A stretch of DNA of 64,000 bases from Glycine soja (Eukaryota; Streptophyta; Magnoliopsida; Fabales; Fabaceae). A program made the translations under genes and the position numbers. The stretch covers positions 5,231,309 to 5,295,308 of the forward strand of contig NC_041004.1 in the NCBI RefSeq assembly GCF_004193775.1, in the 5' to 3' direction. The notes beneath the pieces are model-generated. The model made no database searches and was not told where the DNA came from. It worked only from the letters and a program-made list of their open reading frames with translations. This document shows positions 46,918-59,929 of the stretch, piece by piece. Numbering within the stretch: position 1 is the stretch's first letter; each line of letters opens with the position of its first letter.

Positions 46918-49900
46918 CATCTTCTTTTTTTGAAAAATATATATACTATTTCTAGTAAAAATAGAATAATATATACTGATTAATATAATTAATATGACTG
47001 ATTATATATATTTTTTAATAATATATATTATCATTAATTATAATCGAACTCAAAGAGAGAGATATACTTATTAATATATCTTATTTATTTACATGACTTT
47101 TCATCAATTATTATAATTTTCATTTATTTATTTATATATCTAATTATTAACATGATATAATACGTTTATATTTATTATATATAATTGCTATGAAATTTAA
47201 TAATTTTTAGTTATTATTATATTTATGTGTTTGTTCTGTTTTTATTGTGAGTGTTTTTTATTGTTATTGTGCTTGTGAGACCAACGAGTGTTTTAAAACT
47301 TGAAAAAAATATGAGTTATAAATACTTATATTTCCTTCTTGTATAATTTAAAATTAATAAATAATTTTATAAAAAAAAGTTTCATTGTTAGATTCCATTT
47401 TTCTCATACGCACAAGAGTAGAAAAGGAGAAAGAAAATGATACACCAGGAAAAGGAATAGTTAGAAAATGAAAAAATTAATGGAAAAATATGTATAAAGA
47501 GAGAACAAAGGCATGATGATGATTCAATTTGTAACAAAATAAGAGAAATGATTAAATCTAAAAATAGTACATTAAGCTTTACGAAGACAATAAGAATTAA
47601 TTATCGACCAAAGATGAGACATGTTAATAAATGGTGACCTCGATCATAATTTGTTGTTAAATGATGTCAACATAATGTGTTTGTTCCCTACACCTTCCAT
47701 TTTTCGCCAAACTCGTTGAATGATGCATTCGTGTAAGAGCTTTCTTTTATAACATGCACAAAAAGTGTCAATTACTTGTTGTAAGTCAATGTATACTAAA
47801 TTATAAGAGCAAAATGAGGAAGACAAAATGTTAAAGTCAAGAACAAAAATAGTGAGGAAATGAAAAGTTAGTAAAAGAATATATATGAAAAAATAAAGCG
47901 CACTAAATGAATTGTTTTAAATGTTGTAAATTAATAGAACAAATCCGAAAAAAAAAATCTTCTACTATATATTTTAACTTGTTTATTTAAATATCTTCTA
48001 CTACACATTTTATGAAATAATCATTAAGTTAAAATTTAATCATAAGAAAGTAAAAGTAAAAATTTATTTTAAAAATATAATATTAATTTTTAAATTAATA
48101 CTAAATTATCTCTTATTTTTAGTTTTTTTATTTATATTTAATAAATATATAAAATACAATAATTATAACAATAATAAATCATTGTTTTTAAAATTATTAA
48201 TTTCCCATTAATGTTACATCAAATATAATCAATTGCTATGATAAAGTTAAAGTTTTGATAAGATCAAAGGTTATTATGAAATCAAAATCTCCACCTAATG
48301 ATTACAAAAACTTCAAGCTTCCTCCACATATAACATATAATATATAGAAGATAGATAGATATGTATGTGGTGAGATGTATCTCATTTTCTTTCTTGTTTA
48401 CATTGCTTGTGTTTGAGTTGATTGTTATTTGCTGGTGAGACTTAACTAGAGGTTACTAACCTTGTAGGAAGAGACTCTTAGACCTATCTTATAATAGTTT
48501 ATGCTTTACTATGGGATGTAGTAAAATGAATCAAATTGTCACTAGAAGGGACTTGAATAGTGACACCACAATTGGTCAGTCTATTTCTAGCATAAGCTGG
48601 CTAGCTTCTAATTTTGCTTCTGAAGCTTTTTGCATTGAAAATTAGAAACCTAATGATAAACCTGAATTTATATGGTTTTGAACATGAGTTTTTTTAACCT
48701 TATTTTGCATGTTTTAAATTCAATTTATTGGAAAAACTCATAGTATATTTGTAAGTTTGTGTAGCCAAGGCATAAGTCGAAAACATGTAAACAAAACTAC
48801 AAAAAGATGTTGAATAAGGGTCAGAATGAAGCCTCATTAATGAGCATGGTTGTGCTCCATATAGCACGGATGTACTATATCCAGAACACCCAAGCTGGCT
48901 CACGAAAGTCGTTCTTTGGTTTTCATATCCAAGCCTTCAGCGTCAATGTTTTTTGTGAACGGTTGTGCTTCACAAGAGCACAATCTTGTTGCTCCAGGAA
49001 TTCAAGTTTTAAAAATCTCTCTCAATGAGGACAATCATTCTCTTCTATTGCATGACTGTTGTCCTTTCCGCTTCCGTTACAATTTTCATTTTATAAAAGG
49101 GAAGTTAGGAAAATGTTTTTTTTTATATCTTTCTGTATGTGTTACGAATTAAGATTCTCTTATTCAATGAGGGCCTTAAGAAGGGACATGAGTAAGATTA
49201 TTGGAGCTTTGAATTATAATTTTTCTTCTGTTCTATCTTCCTTATGTATTTGAGGTTGCCTCTATTCCTATGGCTAGCTAAAATCCTCTTTTCTAGGGCT
49301 ACGATATAAACTGTAGATGAACTCCAATTTTATTAATTGAAATTTGTTTTTGTTCAGTCAATTATTTTATTCTACCATGCCTAATTTCCTTTACAACTGA
49401 TCAATCTATATTTTACTTATTTGTACGCTTGTGACCTACTTCTTAGGAACAATAGAACTATAGAATAATTAGGTCATGTGAAATATTAATGATCAAACAT
49501 ATTTTAGGGATTTCTGAATTGGTTGTTTGTAAATTAATCTCTTTGGACTTATGCTTTCTCGTAATTTGAACCTAGTTGACCAAGTATGATTTGAATTAGG
49601 AGAAAGAAGGTTGACAATGTTTGACTAGGAGGACTTGCTAACCAATTTAAGAGATTTTAAGTAATTGATATTAAATGAGCTTCTAATTAAAGAATTGGGG
49701 GAATTCAAATGCATGATTAGAATCATAGTCCTAGGCCTTTTTATTTGTCAATTATTTCACATTACCATGACTTCTTGAGTTTTTATTTTCCGAGAGTAAT
49801 AGAACACATTTATCAACTATTGATAAAAATCAAATGGTTTAATTTATTACACATTAAATTATTACAGGAAGAAAATTAGTCTTTTAGGTACGATATCCAG

Positions 49901-51009
49901 ACTTATATTAGGTCCAATATTATTGTGCATCCAATACACTTGTCCTTAATGAACATATTTTGCACATCACCTACTTTGAGTAACACGTTTTTCTTTTTCA
50001 AGTACTTGGATAAATAAATATTTTTAATTAAAATCTTGCAAGTGCTTCGGAATATACTCGGTAAAAACTACAAAATTTATTTACTAAAAAAAAAATTATA
50101 TTTTTTATTTTTCTTACTTAGAGTAGGTGTTGTTTCTAAATATTAAATCAATTTTATAAAAATCTTTAGATCAAGGATCAAAACTAAGCTTTTCAAACAA
50201 GGTTTTTTTTATAAAAAAAAAAAAAAAAAAACAAGTTCTAGGAACACAACAACACTATTAAATGAGAAGTAGTAAAAAAGGAAAACAACCCAACAATGAA
50301 TTATATTAATTCAACCTAGCTACATCTAGTACCTACTTGCAGGCTTTTCACTATGACCCTACTTTTACAACATGTATATTCAAAGCCTTTACAGACTCTG
50401 AGTATTCTTTTGAAAAGTCTTTATAGGTATCACCTCAATATTCTCTAAGTCTATAAAGTCTCTACCCAATTATTCATTTAAAAAATCTCTCTAGGCTTCA
50501 TCCTAGTATTCTCTAGGCCTATATAGGAAGTATCCAGGTATTCTTTCAAAATGTCTCTATAGGCTTCACCCTCATTAGCACTTTCTACTAAACCACACAT
50601 CTACATGTTGTGTTCCCACTAAACTTCAAAAGGAGCAATTCCTTGACTATCCTTCTAAGTCCTATCCCTCTATTCATGAGGGGTGGACACACCCTCTTTT
50701 GGATTTGGTTCTAGTGGTTCCACCTAGAGTGTTTTGATTAAGGAAGTTCCTTTCTATCGGAGATTTATTGACTAAATCTTTACCCTCTTTTTTTTTTTTT
50801 TTTTTTTGCAACCCTTTCTTGCAAGTTTCTCTTTCGAATTTGATTAATTTATAATCTTGATTAGAAGCTATTAGTTGGAAGTTGAATTCAATTTTCAAAT
50901 ATGCATAAGTTGTTCAAGTTCTTGCAGCTACTTTTTATACACCAATTCAACCTTTGTCATAAAATTAATTAAATAATATATTAATATTTGTGTTATAATT
51001 AACCACTCT

Positions 51010-51133
51010 CATTAAAATTATAATGCAACTTATAATTATAATTTTGTGTTTTAATTTTCACCATCCAAATATAGAAATTATAATTTTAAACCAAAATTAA
51101 TTCTGCCAAATAGATTTCATCAAATAAATTATT

Positions 51134-51194
<61 letters not shown>

Positions 51195-51411
51195 GATCTA
51201 AGTTTACAATTATGACATTTTTATGATAAGAATGATTCTTTTTATTATTTATGTTATTGTCGCTCTCATTAAAATTGAAATGCAACTTATAATTCTAATT
51301 TTGTGTTTTATTTGCACAATCGGAATATATAAATTATAATTTAAACCAAAATTAATTCAGCCAAATAGATTTCATGAAATAAATTATTATTATTATTATT
51401 ATTATTATTAT
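51010..51411. repeat. Direct duplication, each copy ending in an (ATT)n run
   Basis: Sequence from CTCATTAAAATT (51008) through CCAAATAGATTTCAT and into (ATT)n (51137-51191) is repeated from 51267 to the shorter (ATT)n at 51387-51411, a period of about 260 bp. The microsatellite length differs between the two copies. Confidence 0.8.
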
Positions 51412-53338
51412 ACAATTTAAGTTTTCAATTAATTATCACATTTTAAAGATAAGAATGACTCTGCTTATTACATTTTGGGTATACATGTATGTATATACAC
51501 ATATAATACTTAAAATTGATTAATTTAATATTTTAGTTGGTAGATATGGACACCACGTAAGAGGTGTGCCAAATAATTAATATTCTATTTTTTTTTTGTA
51601 AGGTAGTCTAAAATTTGACCATGTACTTTCCTCTCATTTCGCATCATTCTTTCTCTCATGCATCTGCAATTCTTTTCGATGGCTTTTTTGGCTAACACCA
51701 ATTTGCTCAAAAGCCAAGACACTCGATGTTATAATTTCACAAGCTCTTTTCAGAATTTGACGATAAAATCCATGATTTTATTTGTCACATGAAATTTTCT
51801 AATTAGATATCCAAACCCAGAATATTGTTATTCTATGAGCTTCAAATATTCATATCTAGTCCTTCTTTCACCATTTTTCATCAAGATTATTATTGGTGCT
51901 GTTCTTTGTGAGAGGCGGAAGTGAAATGATTAAGGATCTATGAAGATGGGACCATGACTATCCACATGATTTGGTTGTTGTCCGTTGAGTTGTCTTTCAC
52001 GGTTTCCATGCCATTTGATCAGGTTGGAATGTGATAGGTATGAGAATCTGGAGCATGCATGATATTGAACAAGTTAGTTTCACTAAAGCTATCTTTATAT
52101 TATGACACTTGTGGCTATTATGTGAAGAATTTCTTATATAATAGATTTTTTTATTTATAAAGTAAATTGAATGGCACAAAATTCCAATTGATATTGCTAC
52201 ATGCTCTATGTTGTTTAAGTGGTACATCGCTATAAGGATAGAGAAAAATGATTCACTTGGGTTCTCATGTTGTAAGAAAGAAATGCATAAGTGCCTTGTT
52301 TTTTTGTATAGGTTAAATCATACAAAACCTTAATAATTTACTTGACTTAATATCTATGTAGTTAGTTCAACTTGTTACTTTCTTGGTAAAAGGAAAACAA
52401 GAAAAAGTTTGCATTGCCATTGAAATTTTTTAACAAGATGACAAGAAAGTAATTTTTCCCTTCCTGGTTCAATGAAAATGGTTTATATTTTTGCAGTGGT
52501 TGATTGTGTATATTAAACATTTTATCAAAACTTAAGTGGCTTAGGTGTTTAATCAATTAGAATTTAATTAATTTTGGTTTTAACTATTTTTTTAAGACAT
52601 TCAGTTAATTAACAAAACTGGGAAAAAAGTAAAACATTTACCCATTCAAACAATCATGAGGGAGTTCTTACTGAAAAATTAAACTTATGTTCCAACATTA
52701 GACATGCAAAGTCCCATGTGTAGACTAGATATGTGCATGATAAATTTCATATTAGCATGTAATGGAATATGATAACATCTTTTGTTTCATATATTATCAA
52801 AAGACCAGGAACACTTAATTTAAAAAATAATAATCCTTGTTCGTTGTATGCTAGCAGAGACTAATAGTCTCTTAAAGACATCTTTTTTTTTAATAGAAAA
52901 GAAGACACCCCATATTTGTTGTGACAATTTTTTGGTCTATCTTTGAAAAAAAATTTCTACCAAAAAATGGTTATATTTTTGTTGCTTATTAACAAGGTAT
53001 GGTTACTTAATCTAGTTATAATAAGAAAAAATAAATAAATCTATCATTTTGATTTAAAAGTTGATTCCAGTTTTTTTATATATATTTTGCATTTGCCTGA
53101 ATTCGTCTTATGAAATGAAATCTTTATATAAAGATTCTATTTTTGTGAAATCAGGGACTATGAACAACAAATACTTGTTTCCAAGCCTATATTTGATTAG
53201 ATTCAAAATGGTTGTCATGTAGCTACAACAATAGAGTTAACTTTGGACATTGCTCATGGTAAGAACTTTGTTGATTGAATTTCTAATGACTCTACGTTGT
53301 ATTTGGAAAGCTCATATGTTGGGTTAGAACATGCAAAC

Positions 53339-56300
53339 ATGCAGCCAAGAGCAAGTGTTGGAGATGGTTTTCGAGTAAGTGCCTCAAGTACTCCTAGTAA
53401 TTCTAGTGGTGGATCTGAACCAGATGACATAGACTCATTTCATGCTGTTTATATATGGGGGGAGGTTTTGGCAAATGGGGTTTCACCTGATGGGATTGGA
53501 ACTCAAATCCCTTCTAAGACAGATGTATTGATCCCTAAGGCTTTAGAGTCAAATGTTGTTCTTGATGTGTGTCACATTGCAACTGGCGCACATCACATTG
53601 CTATAGCAACTAGGCAAGGACATGTTTTTACTTGGGGACAAGAATCAGGGGGAAGACTTGGTCATGGAATTGATAAAGATTTTTCCTCTCCTGTTCTAGT
53701 TGAGTTTCTAGAAGGTAATAATTTTGAATTTGTTGCATGTGGAGAGTATCATACAAGTGCTTTATCTAAATCTTTTGAACTTTATACGTGGGGTGATGGA
53801 ACACATAATGTTGGACTTCTTGGACATGGTTCTGAGGCTAGCCATTGGATACCAAAAATGGTAAATGGCCCTTTGGAAGGACTTCAAGTTGTGTCTATTG
53901 CATGTGGCACATGGCATTCAGCATTGGCAACCTCAAATGGAAAACTTTTTACCTTTGGTGATGGGGCATTTGGTGTATTAGGCCATGGAGATCAAGAAAG
54001 TGTGTGGTATCCAAAGGAGGTACAACTATTAACTGGACTAAAGACTATAAAGGTTGCATGTGGAGTTTGGCACACAGCAGCTATTATAGAGGTTGCATTT
54101 CAATCTGGTTCAAATAGTTCATCATGGAAGCTTTTCACATGGGGAGATGGAGACATGCATCGGTTGGGTCATGGAAACAAGGAAACATACCTTCAACCTA
54201 CTCGTGTCGCTCCACTTATGGAGTATAATTTCCACCAAGTAGAATGCGGTCACAATATGACAATTGCTCTCACTACATCTGGTCATGTCTTTACCATGGG
54301 AGGCACAGAACATGGTCAATTAGGAAATCCTATGTCACTTGGAAAAATACCTACTCTAGTCCAAGATAAGTTGCTTGGTGAGTTTGTTGAGAAAATATCA
54401 TGTGGAGCACATCATGTTGCTATCTTGACAAATAAAAGTGAAATATATACATGGGGAATGGGTGCTAATGGAAGATTAGGACATGGAGATGTAGAAGATA
54501 GGAAATCCCCTACATTGGTGGTAGCTTTAAAAGATAGGAATATAAAAAATGTGTCATGTGGCTCTAATTTTACATCATGTATATGTGTACATAAATGGGT
54601 CTCTGAAACTGATCAATCAATTTACAATGGTTTTCGGCAAGCATTTGGTTTAACAAAAAAGAGACATAACTGTCACAATTGTGGATTGGCCTGTAGTTCT
54701 AAAAAGACATTGAAAGCAACAACATTGACTCCAACACCAGAAAAACCTCATCGAGTGTGCGATAATTGTAATGTTAAGCTTAAAGTTGTTAATGATAATG
54801 GTGCCTCCAAGTTAGATAGAAAAGTCACTCCTTCTCATCATTCCATAAATGGAAATGAAAGATTGGGCCAAGGAACAATAAGGTCTACAAGAACTCTCTT
54901 GTCTCCCATCACTGAACCAATTAAATACCTTGAGATAAAGAATAGTAATCCAAAAAACAAATTTGATTCTACTTCATTTATACGAGCTTCTCAAGTTCCA
55001 TCTCATGTACAATTGAAAGACATTGCATTTCCAAGTTCACTTAGTTCTTCTCAAAGTGTTTTAAAGTCTACTATACCTCTTGCTAGTCCACCACGAACTC
55101 CACCACCACATACCAATTCAGGGCCCATATTTACAAACACAAGAAAACAAAGCCCTACACGTCTTGCTAGTCCTAGATACTTTGGAAGTCTTAACAACAA
55201 TTTAAGAAGGACAAATGATGCTTTGAATCAAGAAGTTTCAAAGTTACAAAATCAGGTAAGTTTAATGTTATAAATATAAAAATTCAGGTTATTCTTTCTT
55301 GCAAAAATGTACTTTGCCTTCATTAACAAGTTTTATGATTTTTTTCTTTACATAGATTCAAAGTTTGAAGCAGAGAAGTGACATGCAGGATGTGGAAATT
55401 AAAAAGCTTAACAAAAAAGTTGTGGAAGCTATTGCCTTTTCTGCAGTGGAATCTTCTAATCATGGAGTAACAAAAGAATTTTTTGAATCTACTGTTTATC
55501 AGGTAACTACATTCTATATTTTAGGTCATAGATCAAGTTATTAATATATGCATATAAAATTATTGCTACATCGTATAAAAAATCATGGGAGTGGGGACAA
55601 AGTTAAGATATATAACATTAGAATATTGATACTAAACTGAAGGAAAATGGTTTGATTACAAATCATAGTTTCCTTGTAATAACACTTTTAAGTTTAAGTT
55701 TCTACTATAATTGATTAGTGACCTGGCATGAAAGATTTTTTCTCTCTAGAAAGTTAGGATATTTCTATCCTTGCTATTACCACAACGCTTCAATGAACTT
55801 ACGCTTTTTTCACATCATTTGTCAATATGCTTTTGCATAAGACAATATGATAGATATATAACTTTTTTTATGAGTCTGCAGGCTACACCTTATAGTTCAA
55901 ACAATTTCTCACTAAATATTCCTTTTAATTTATGCCATACACTTAATAACTTATTAGGATTTTCTTGTTATTCAACCTAACAGTCTGCATTTCTTGACCT
56001 TGGTTTTATTCAGTTAAAGGAAATAACTGAGAAGCTGCCACAAAAAATTCCAGAAAGTAAAACTTTAAGAATCGTGCTTACACAAGCTGAAGATTTTCTT
56101 AAAGGAATTTTAGAATCTAAAACATCTTCATCATCAAAGTTGGAGTCTAAGCAACCAAATGCACCTGATATACCAAATTTGAATAATGGCTCTTCTAATC
56201 TACAAAAGAATAGAGTTGAAGAAAATGTGGATATTGCAGGAGTCAATCCTTGTCAAGATGAAGGGAAATTCCTTGAAGAAAGTAATATATCAAACTTGCA

Positions 56301-57750
56301 GCCAAAGAAACAAAATGCACTTGATATAGCTACCTTAGATGGTGTTTGTTCCAAACTACAAAAACAAAGAATACAAGAAAATATGGAGGCTAATGGAGCC
56401 AATCCTTGTCATGATGAAGAAAGTTTCCTTGAAGAAAGCAATAAGTCAAAGTTGGACTATAGGAAACAAAATATACCTACTTCAGATACTAGCACTTCAA
56501 AAATGCGAGAACACAAACTAGATAAAAATGTTGATGATGTAGAACTTGACTCTTGTCAAGATAGAGAAATTTTACTTGAAGAAAGTAGTGAGACAAATTT
56601 GGACATTAAGTACCAAAATGCGCCTAATATGCTTGCCTCAATTAGTGACGTTTCTGAATTTCAAGATGATAAACTAGAGGAAAATGTTGAGGTTGCAAGA
56701 GTTGATCCATCTCAAGCAGAAGGACATATCCCTCAAGAATGTAATGGGTCATTTGCATCAAGTGTTTGCAAAATAATGCCTTCACAAAACTCATACAATG
56801 ATTCAAGATCAATGGACACTTCAAGACTCGGGAAACAAGGAGAGATACAAGTTATTGAAAAATTTGAACGTGGTGTTTATGTGATACTCATGTTACAATC
56901 TGATGGTACCAAAATTTTTAAACGAGTTAAATTCAGGTAAATTACATGTTTCAATTTTTATTATAATTTTATTTGGTATATGCATTTGAAATAATTCTCT
57001 GAATTTCAATAATAAGCAATATATGCATCTCAATATAAGGATTTTTTTTCTCACATTCAAATAAAAATGAGTATGCATGGTTAAATACTGACTACACTTA
57101 CATGTACGTATACCTTAAAATATGATTTCAATCATAATTGAAAATAATTGAAGTTGATAATATTTTATATTCCCAAGTAATATAAATTTAATAGGGAAAA
57201 ACTTTTAGATTTTGTTACCGTGGATGGAAAATGTGTAACTTTTTTGTTGATTAACATATATTCTTATTTGATTGTCATATGAAAAAGAAAAGTATTTGAT
57301 GTTATTAATTTAATGGTTTTACCTTTTCTTTTAATTTCACAAGAAGTTATTACCTTAAAAGAGTATAATCCACTATTTCATTGATTTAAACATTCTTTTA
57401 CTTTTATTTTAGTTATGTCTAGACAAAACCATTAAAATGGCTTGCATTTAACTTACTTGAAGATGCAAATAAAAGTATGGGTTTTTTTTATCATGCATTA
57501 AAATATGGATTTTTTTATCATGCATTTTTTTCATTTTTTCCTTTAACATTTTTATTTCCCTTTAATGTTTTCTTTCTATTTATTATTTTGCAGTAAACGA
57601 AGATTCACTGAAAATCAAGCAGAAGAGTGGTGGAACCAAAACAAAAGTAGGGTTCTTAGGGAATATTGTCCAACACATAAAAAACTAACAGTTGGACCAT
57701 CTAATGTCACATCACAAGTTAAAGAAATGATTGAATCATCTCCTAAATAG
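53339..57750 (+). CDS. PRAF-like protein: RCC1 repeats, degenerate FYVE, coiled coil, BRX
   Basis: Four exons: 53339-55255, 55356-55502, 56014-56936 and 57594-57750; phases agree, giving 1047 residues. RCC1-type blades (WGxGxxGxLGHG motifs) fill about residues 35-415. The FYVE-like finger follows at about 418-480: the basic KKRHNC motif and pairs C445/C448 and C474/C477 remain, but the first pair is Y429/F432 and the third CxxC is shortened to a single C452. A coiled coil spans about 620-705, four tandem repeats occupy 729-932, and a BRX domain covers about 964-1040, split by the last intron. Family members usually begin with a PH domain; none is visible, and a TGA at 53276 closes the frame upstream. 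Open sequence before the first ATG (53279-53338) looks like family protein, so the true start is uncertain. PRAF proteins are thought to bind phosphoinositides and act as exchange factors for small GTPases or in polarity; zinc-dependent lipid binding is doubtful here. Confidence 0.85.
56134..56745 (+). repeat. Four tandem ~51-codon repeats within the PRAF-like gene
   Basis: Units of 51, 52, 49 and 52 residues each begin with a SKL/SNL/TNL-type tripeptide and QN, continue through a KxxxxxN(V/M) segment, and end in a DEE/FLEES(N)-like acidic tail. NPCQDEG, NPCHDEE, DSCQDRE and DPSQAEG mark the same point in successive units. Total length is 204 residues, exactly 4 x 51 on average. They sit between the coiled coil and BRX where the family normally has a variable linker. 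Confidence 0.85.
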
Positions 57751-59929
57751 TTTAGTCGTTAGTAACAACAATTTCTTTTAACCATTATTACAAATAGCTT
57801 AGTCTTTAGAAATTGTTAGTTTAATTTTCATAATTTTTAAATAATTATTAATTTAAAAATTAAATAATTAGAAATTAAGATAAAACTAAAATAAACTTTA
57901 TTATTTTTATAAGCAAAATAACTTTTTAAAAACTAAGTACAACAAGAATAATGTTAAATAGATAGTTAAATAGATAGTCATGTGTAGCCAAAATAATTTT
58001 TTCTCTACTTGTTTATTAACTCGGTGAGATGGGGATCAAGGTTTTTGTTCCCGTAAGTACTAACCAATATGAAAATACTCAAATTCCCCTCTCCCCCCCC
58101 ACACACACACATTTAAGAGCTACCTTAAATTTTCATGGACTAGCTTCACAAGCCAACCTAACTGGTTTAAGGTTCGTCTCCATAGACCCACATTATTGAT
58201 AGATTGTACCAATTTGATTTGTAAATTAAATGGACTAAATTTTTTGTTAGTCTCTGCACTGTGAAGCTTACGATTAAACAGGCCTAGTCACCTACTTAAA
58301 AAACAATTGCTAAAAAGTTCAAGTAAAAAAAAAATGAGAAAAAAAAATTATGTAATGATAATATAAATTTTTTTACAATTATCTAATCACACTCACAATT
58401 TATGGTAAATTTATTGACTTTTAAAATAATTAATATAAATTAATTTAAATGATAATTTATAATTAGATAATAATATAAAACTTTTTCCATCACCAGTACA
58501 TAGCCATTAAACTAAAAAAATCACTTAAAAAAAGTTTAAATGCTATCCCGCTCTTTACAAATATTAGTAATTCAAATTCCACCTTTAGTAACCACTTTCA
58601 CGTAAAACATTCAAACAGTTGTAGAGTAATTTATCATGTAAGATAAATTATTTTGGTTTTTACAATAATTATTTTGAATTTGTACCTAAAATATTTTTTT
58701 TACTGATTCACAATATAATATAACTTTTTTATATTGATAGTGCATTAACATTAAAATCATTTGAAAATTAAAATCATAAAACATTCAACCAACCTGCATC
58801 ATGTTAATATTTGAGGATATTATACTTTGCAAGCAACTAGATTCGAGAATATTTGATCATTTGAAAATTAAAATCCTAGTTTCAGTATATTTTGTAAGCA
58901 CAACTAGATTCGAGGATATTACACTTTGCGAGCATCGCCAATTGAAGTGGTTGACCCATAACAAGATCGCAGGCCAAGTCTACTTAGTCTGCGAACTAAA
59001 TGAGTAAGGCTCAAAATATGAAATATGACTCGAAATTTTAAACTAGTTAATCACGACGAAGGTAAGTTAATTAAAGGAATCAGTCCACGGGCTTCAGCCC
59101 AAATACCCACCCCTATATGTAGACTTGTGAGCAACTAAAAATGGTCAAAAAAAATTTTATAAGAATTAAAAATAAAAATCTAAAATTTTATGAGGCAACT
59201 TGTTGCAACCCAACTCAGAATAAAATTATATTATATGAGGCAACTTGTTGCAACCCAACTCATGCACTAAATGGGTTATAAAAATATTGTCTGATTTTTT
59301 GGTGAGATGATAGCCAACCTATACAAGTCGAACCAACTACAATAGATAGACTTTGTTATTATACTAATATGATTTTAAACAATTATATATTCTAATTATA
59401 ATAATAATAATAATAATATATTTTATAGGTTTAATATTTATATAATACTAAAGTGATAGATTCATTAAAAATCATATGTTAATAATATAACAGTAAGGTA
59501 TATAAAAAAATTTACTATATAATATGTGATAGCTTCTACCCCAACATATATATAAATAAATAAAATATATAAATATACAAATAAAAAATTCACATGAATA
59601 AAATGTTTACATTCACTTCACTATTATAAAAAAAAAACTTATTAAAAACATATTCGGTCTTGCTTATTATTTTATTCAGCTACTCAGCTAAAAAGTCATC
59701 TTGTGAATGAATCCATCCCTTTCACCCTTTTTGAGCCTAATGTAAAAAAAAATAAAAAAATTGTCATTGGAACCCAAGCCTAAAAAGTGATATTTACTAA
59801 CTATCATTTCTTAGGTTGTATGAGAGTACTCATGAATCTAGATAATTTTGTCCTAAATTTGGGGGAATGTTTTTGAATGATTTTATATTGCAAGAAAATA
59901 AATATATAGCACAAGTTCAATTGAGTCTC
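57751..59929. other. AT-rich intergenic DNA downstream of the PRAF-like gene
   Basis: No gene seen. Two direct repeats of ATGAGGCAACTTGTTGCAACC occur at about 59189 and 59235. A duplicated segment containing AACTAGATTCGAG(A/G)ATATT occurs at about 58836 and 58901. A poly-C/CA run is at about 58093-58112. Confidence 0.6.

Larger units (their letters stand above)
42311..53278. other. Long AT-rich intergenic region
   Basis: No gene is supported over about 11 kb. At 42840-43000 the motif ACTCGAGTC / ACTCAAGT repeats about six times, probably repeat-derived. At 45355-45405 TACTAGATTTTATACTCGTGCATTGCATG resembles a dispersed legume repeat. Microsatellites are (TA)n 46865-46914, (TTA)n 51137-51191 and 51387-51411. 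Near 50960-51110 and 51250-51380 a block containing CTCATTAAAATT, GCAACTTATAATT and CCAAAATTAATTC occurs twice, each followed by an (ATT)n run. No PH-domain exon for the PRAF-like gene could be found. Confidence 0.6.

Noticed and set aside
48807..49253. Overlapping open frames with some coding-like composition
   Set aside because: Two frames are open in parallel, neither resembles a known family, and no splice structure could be built.
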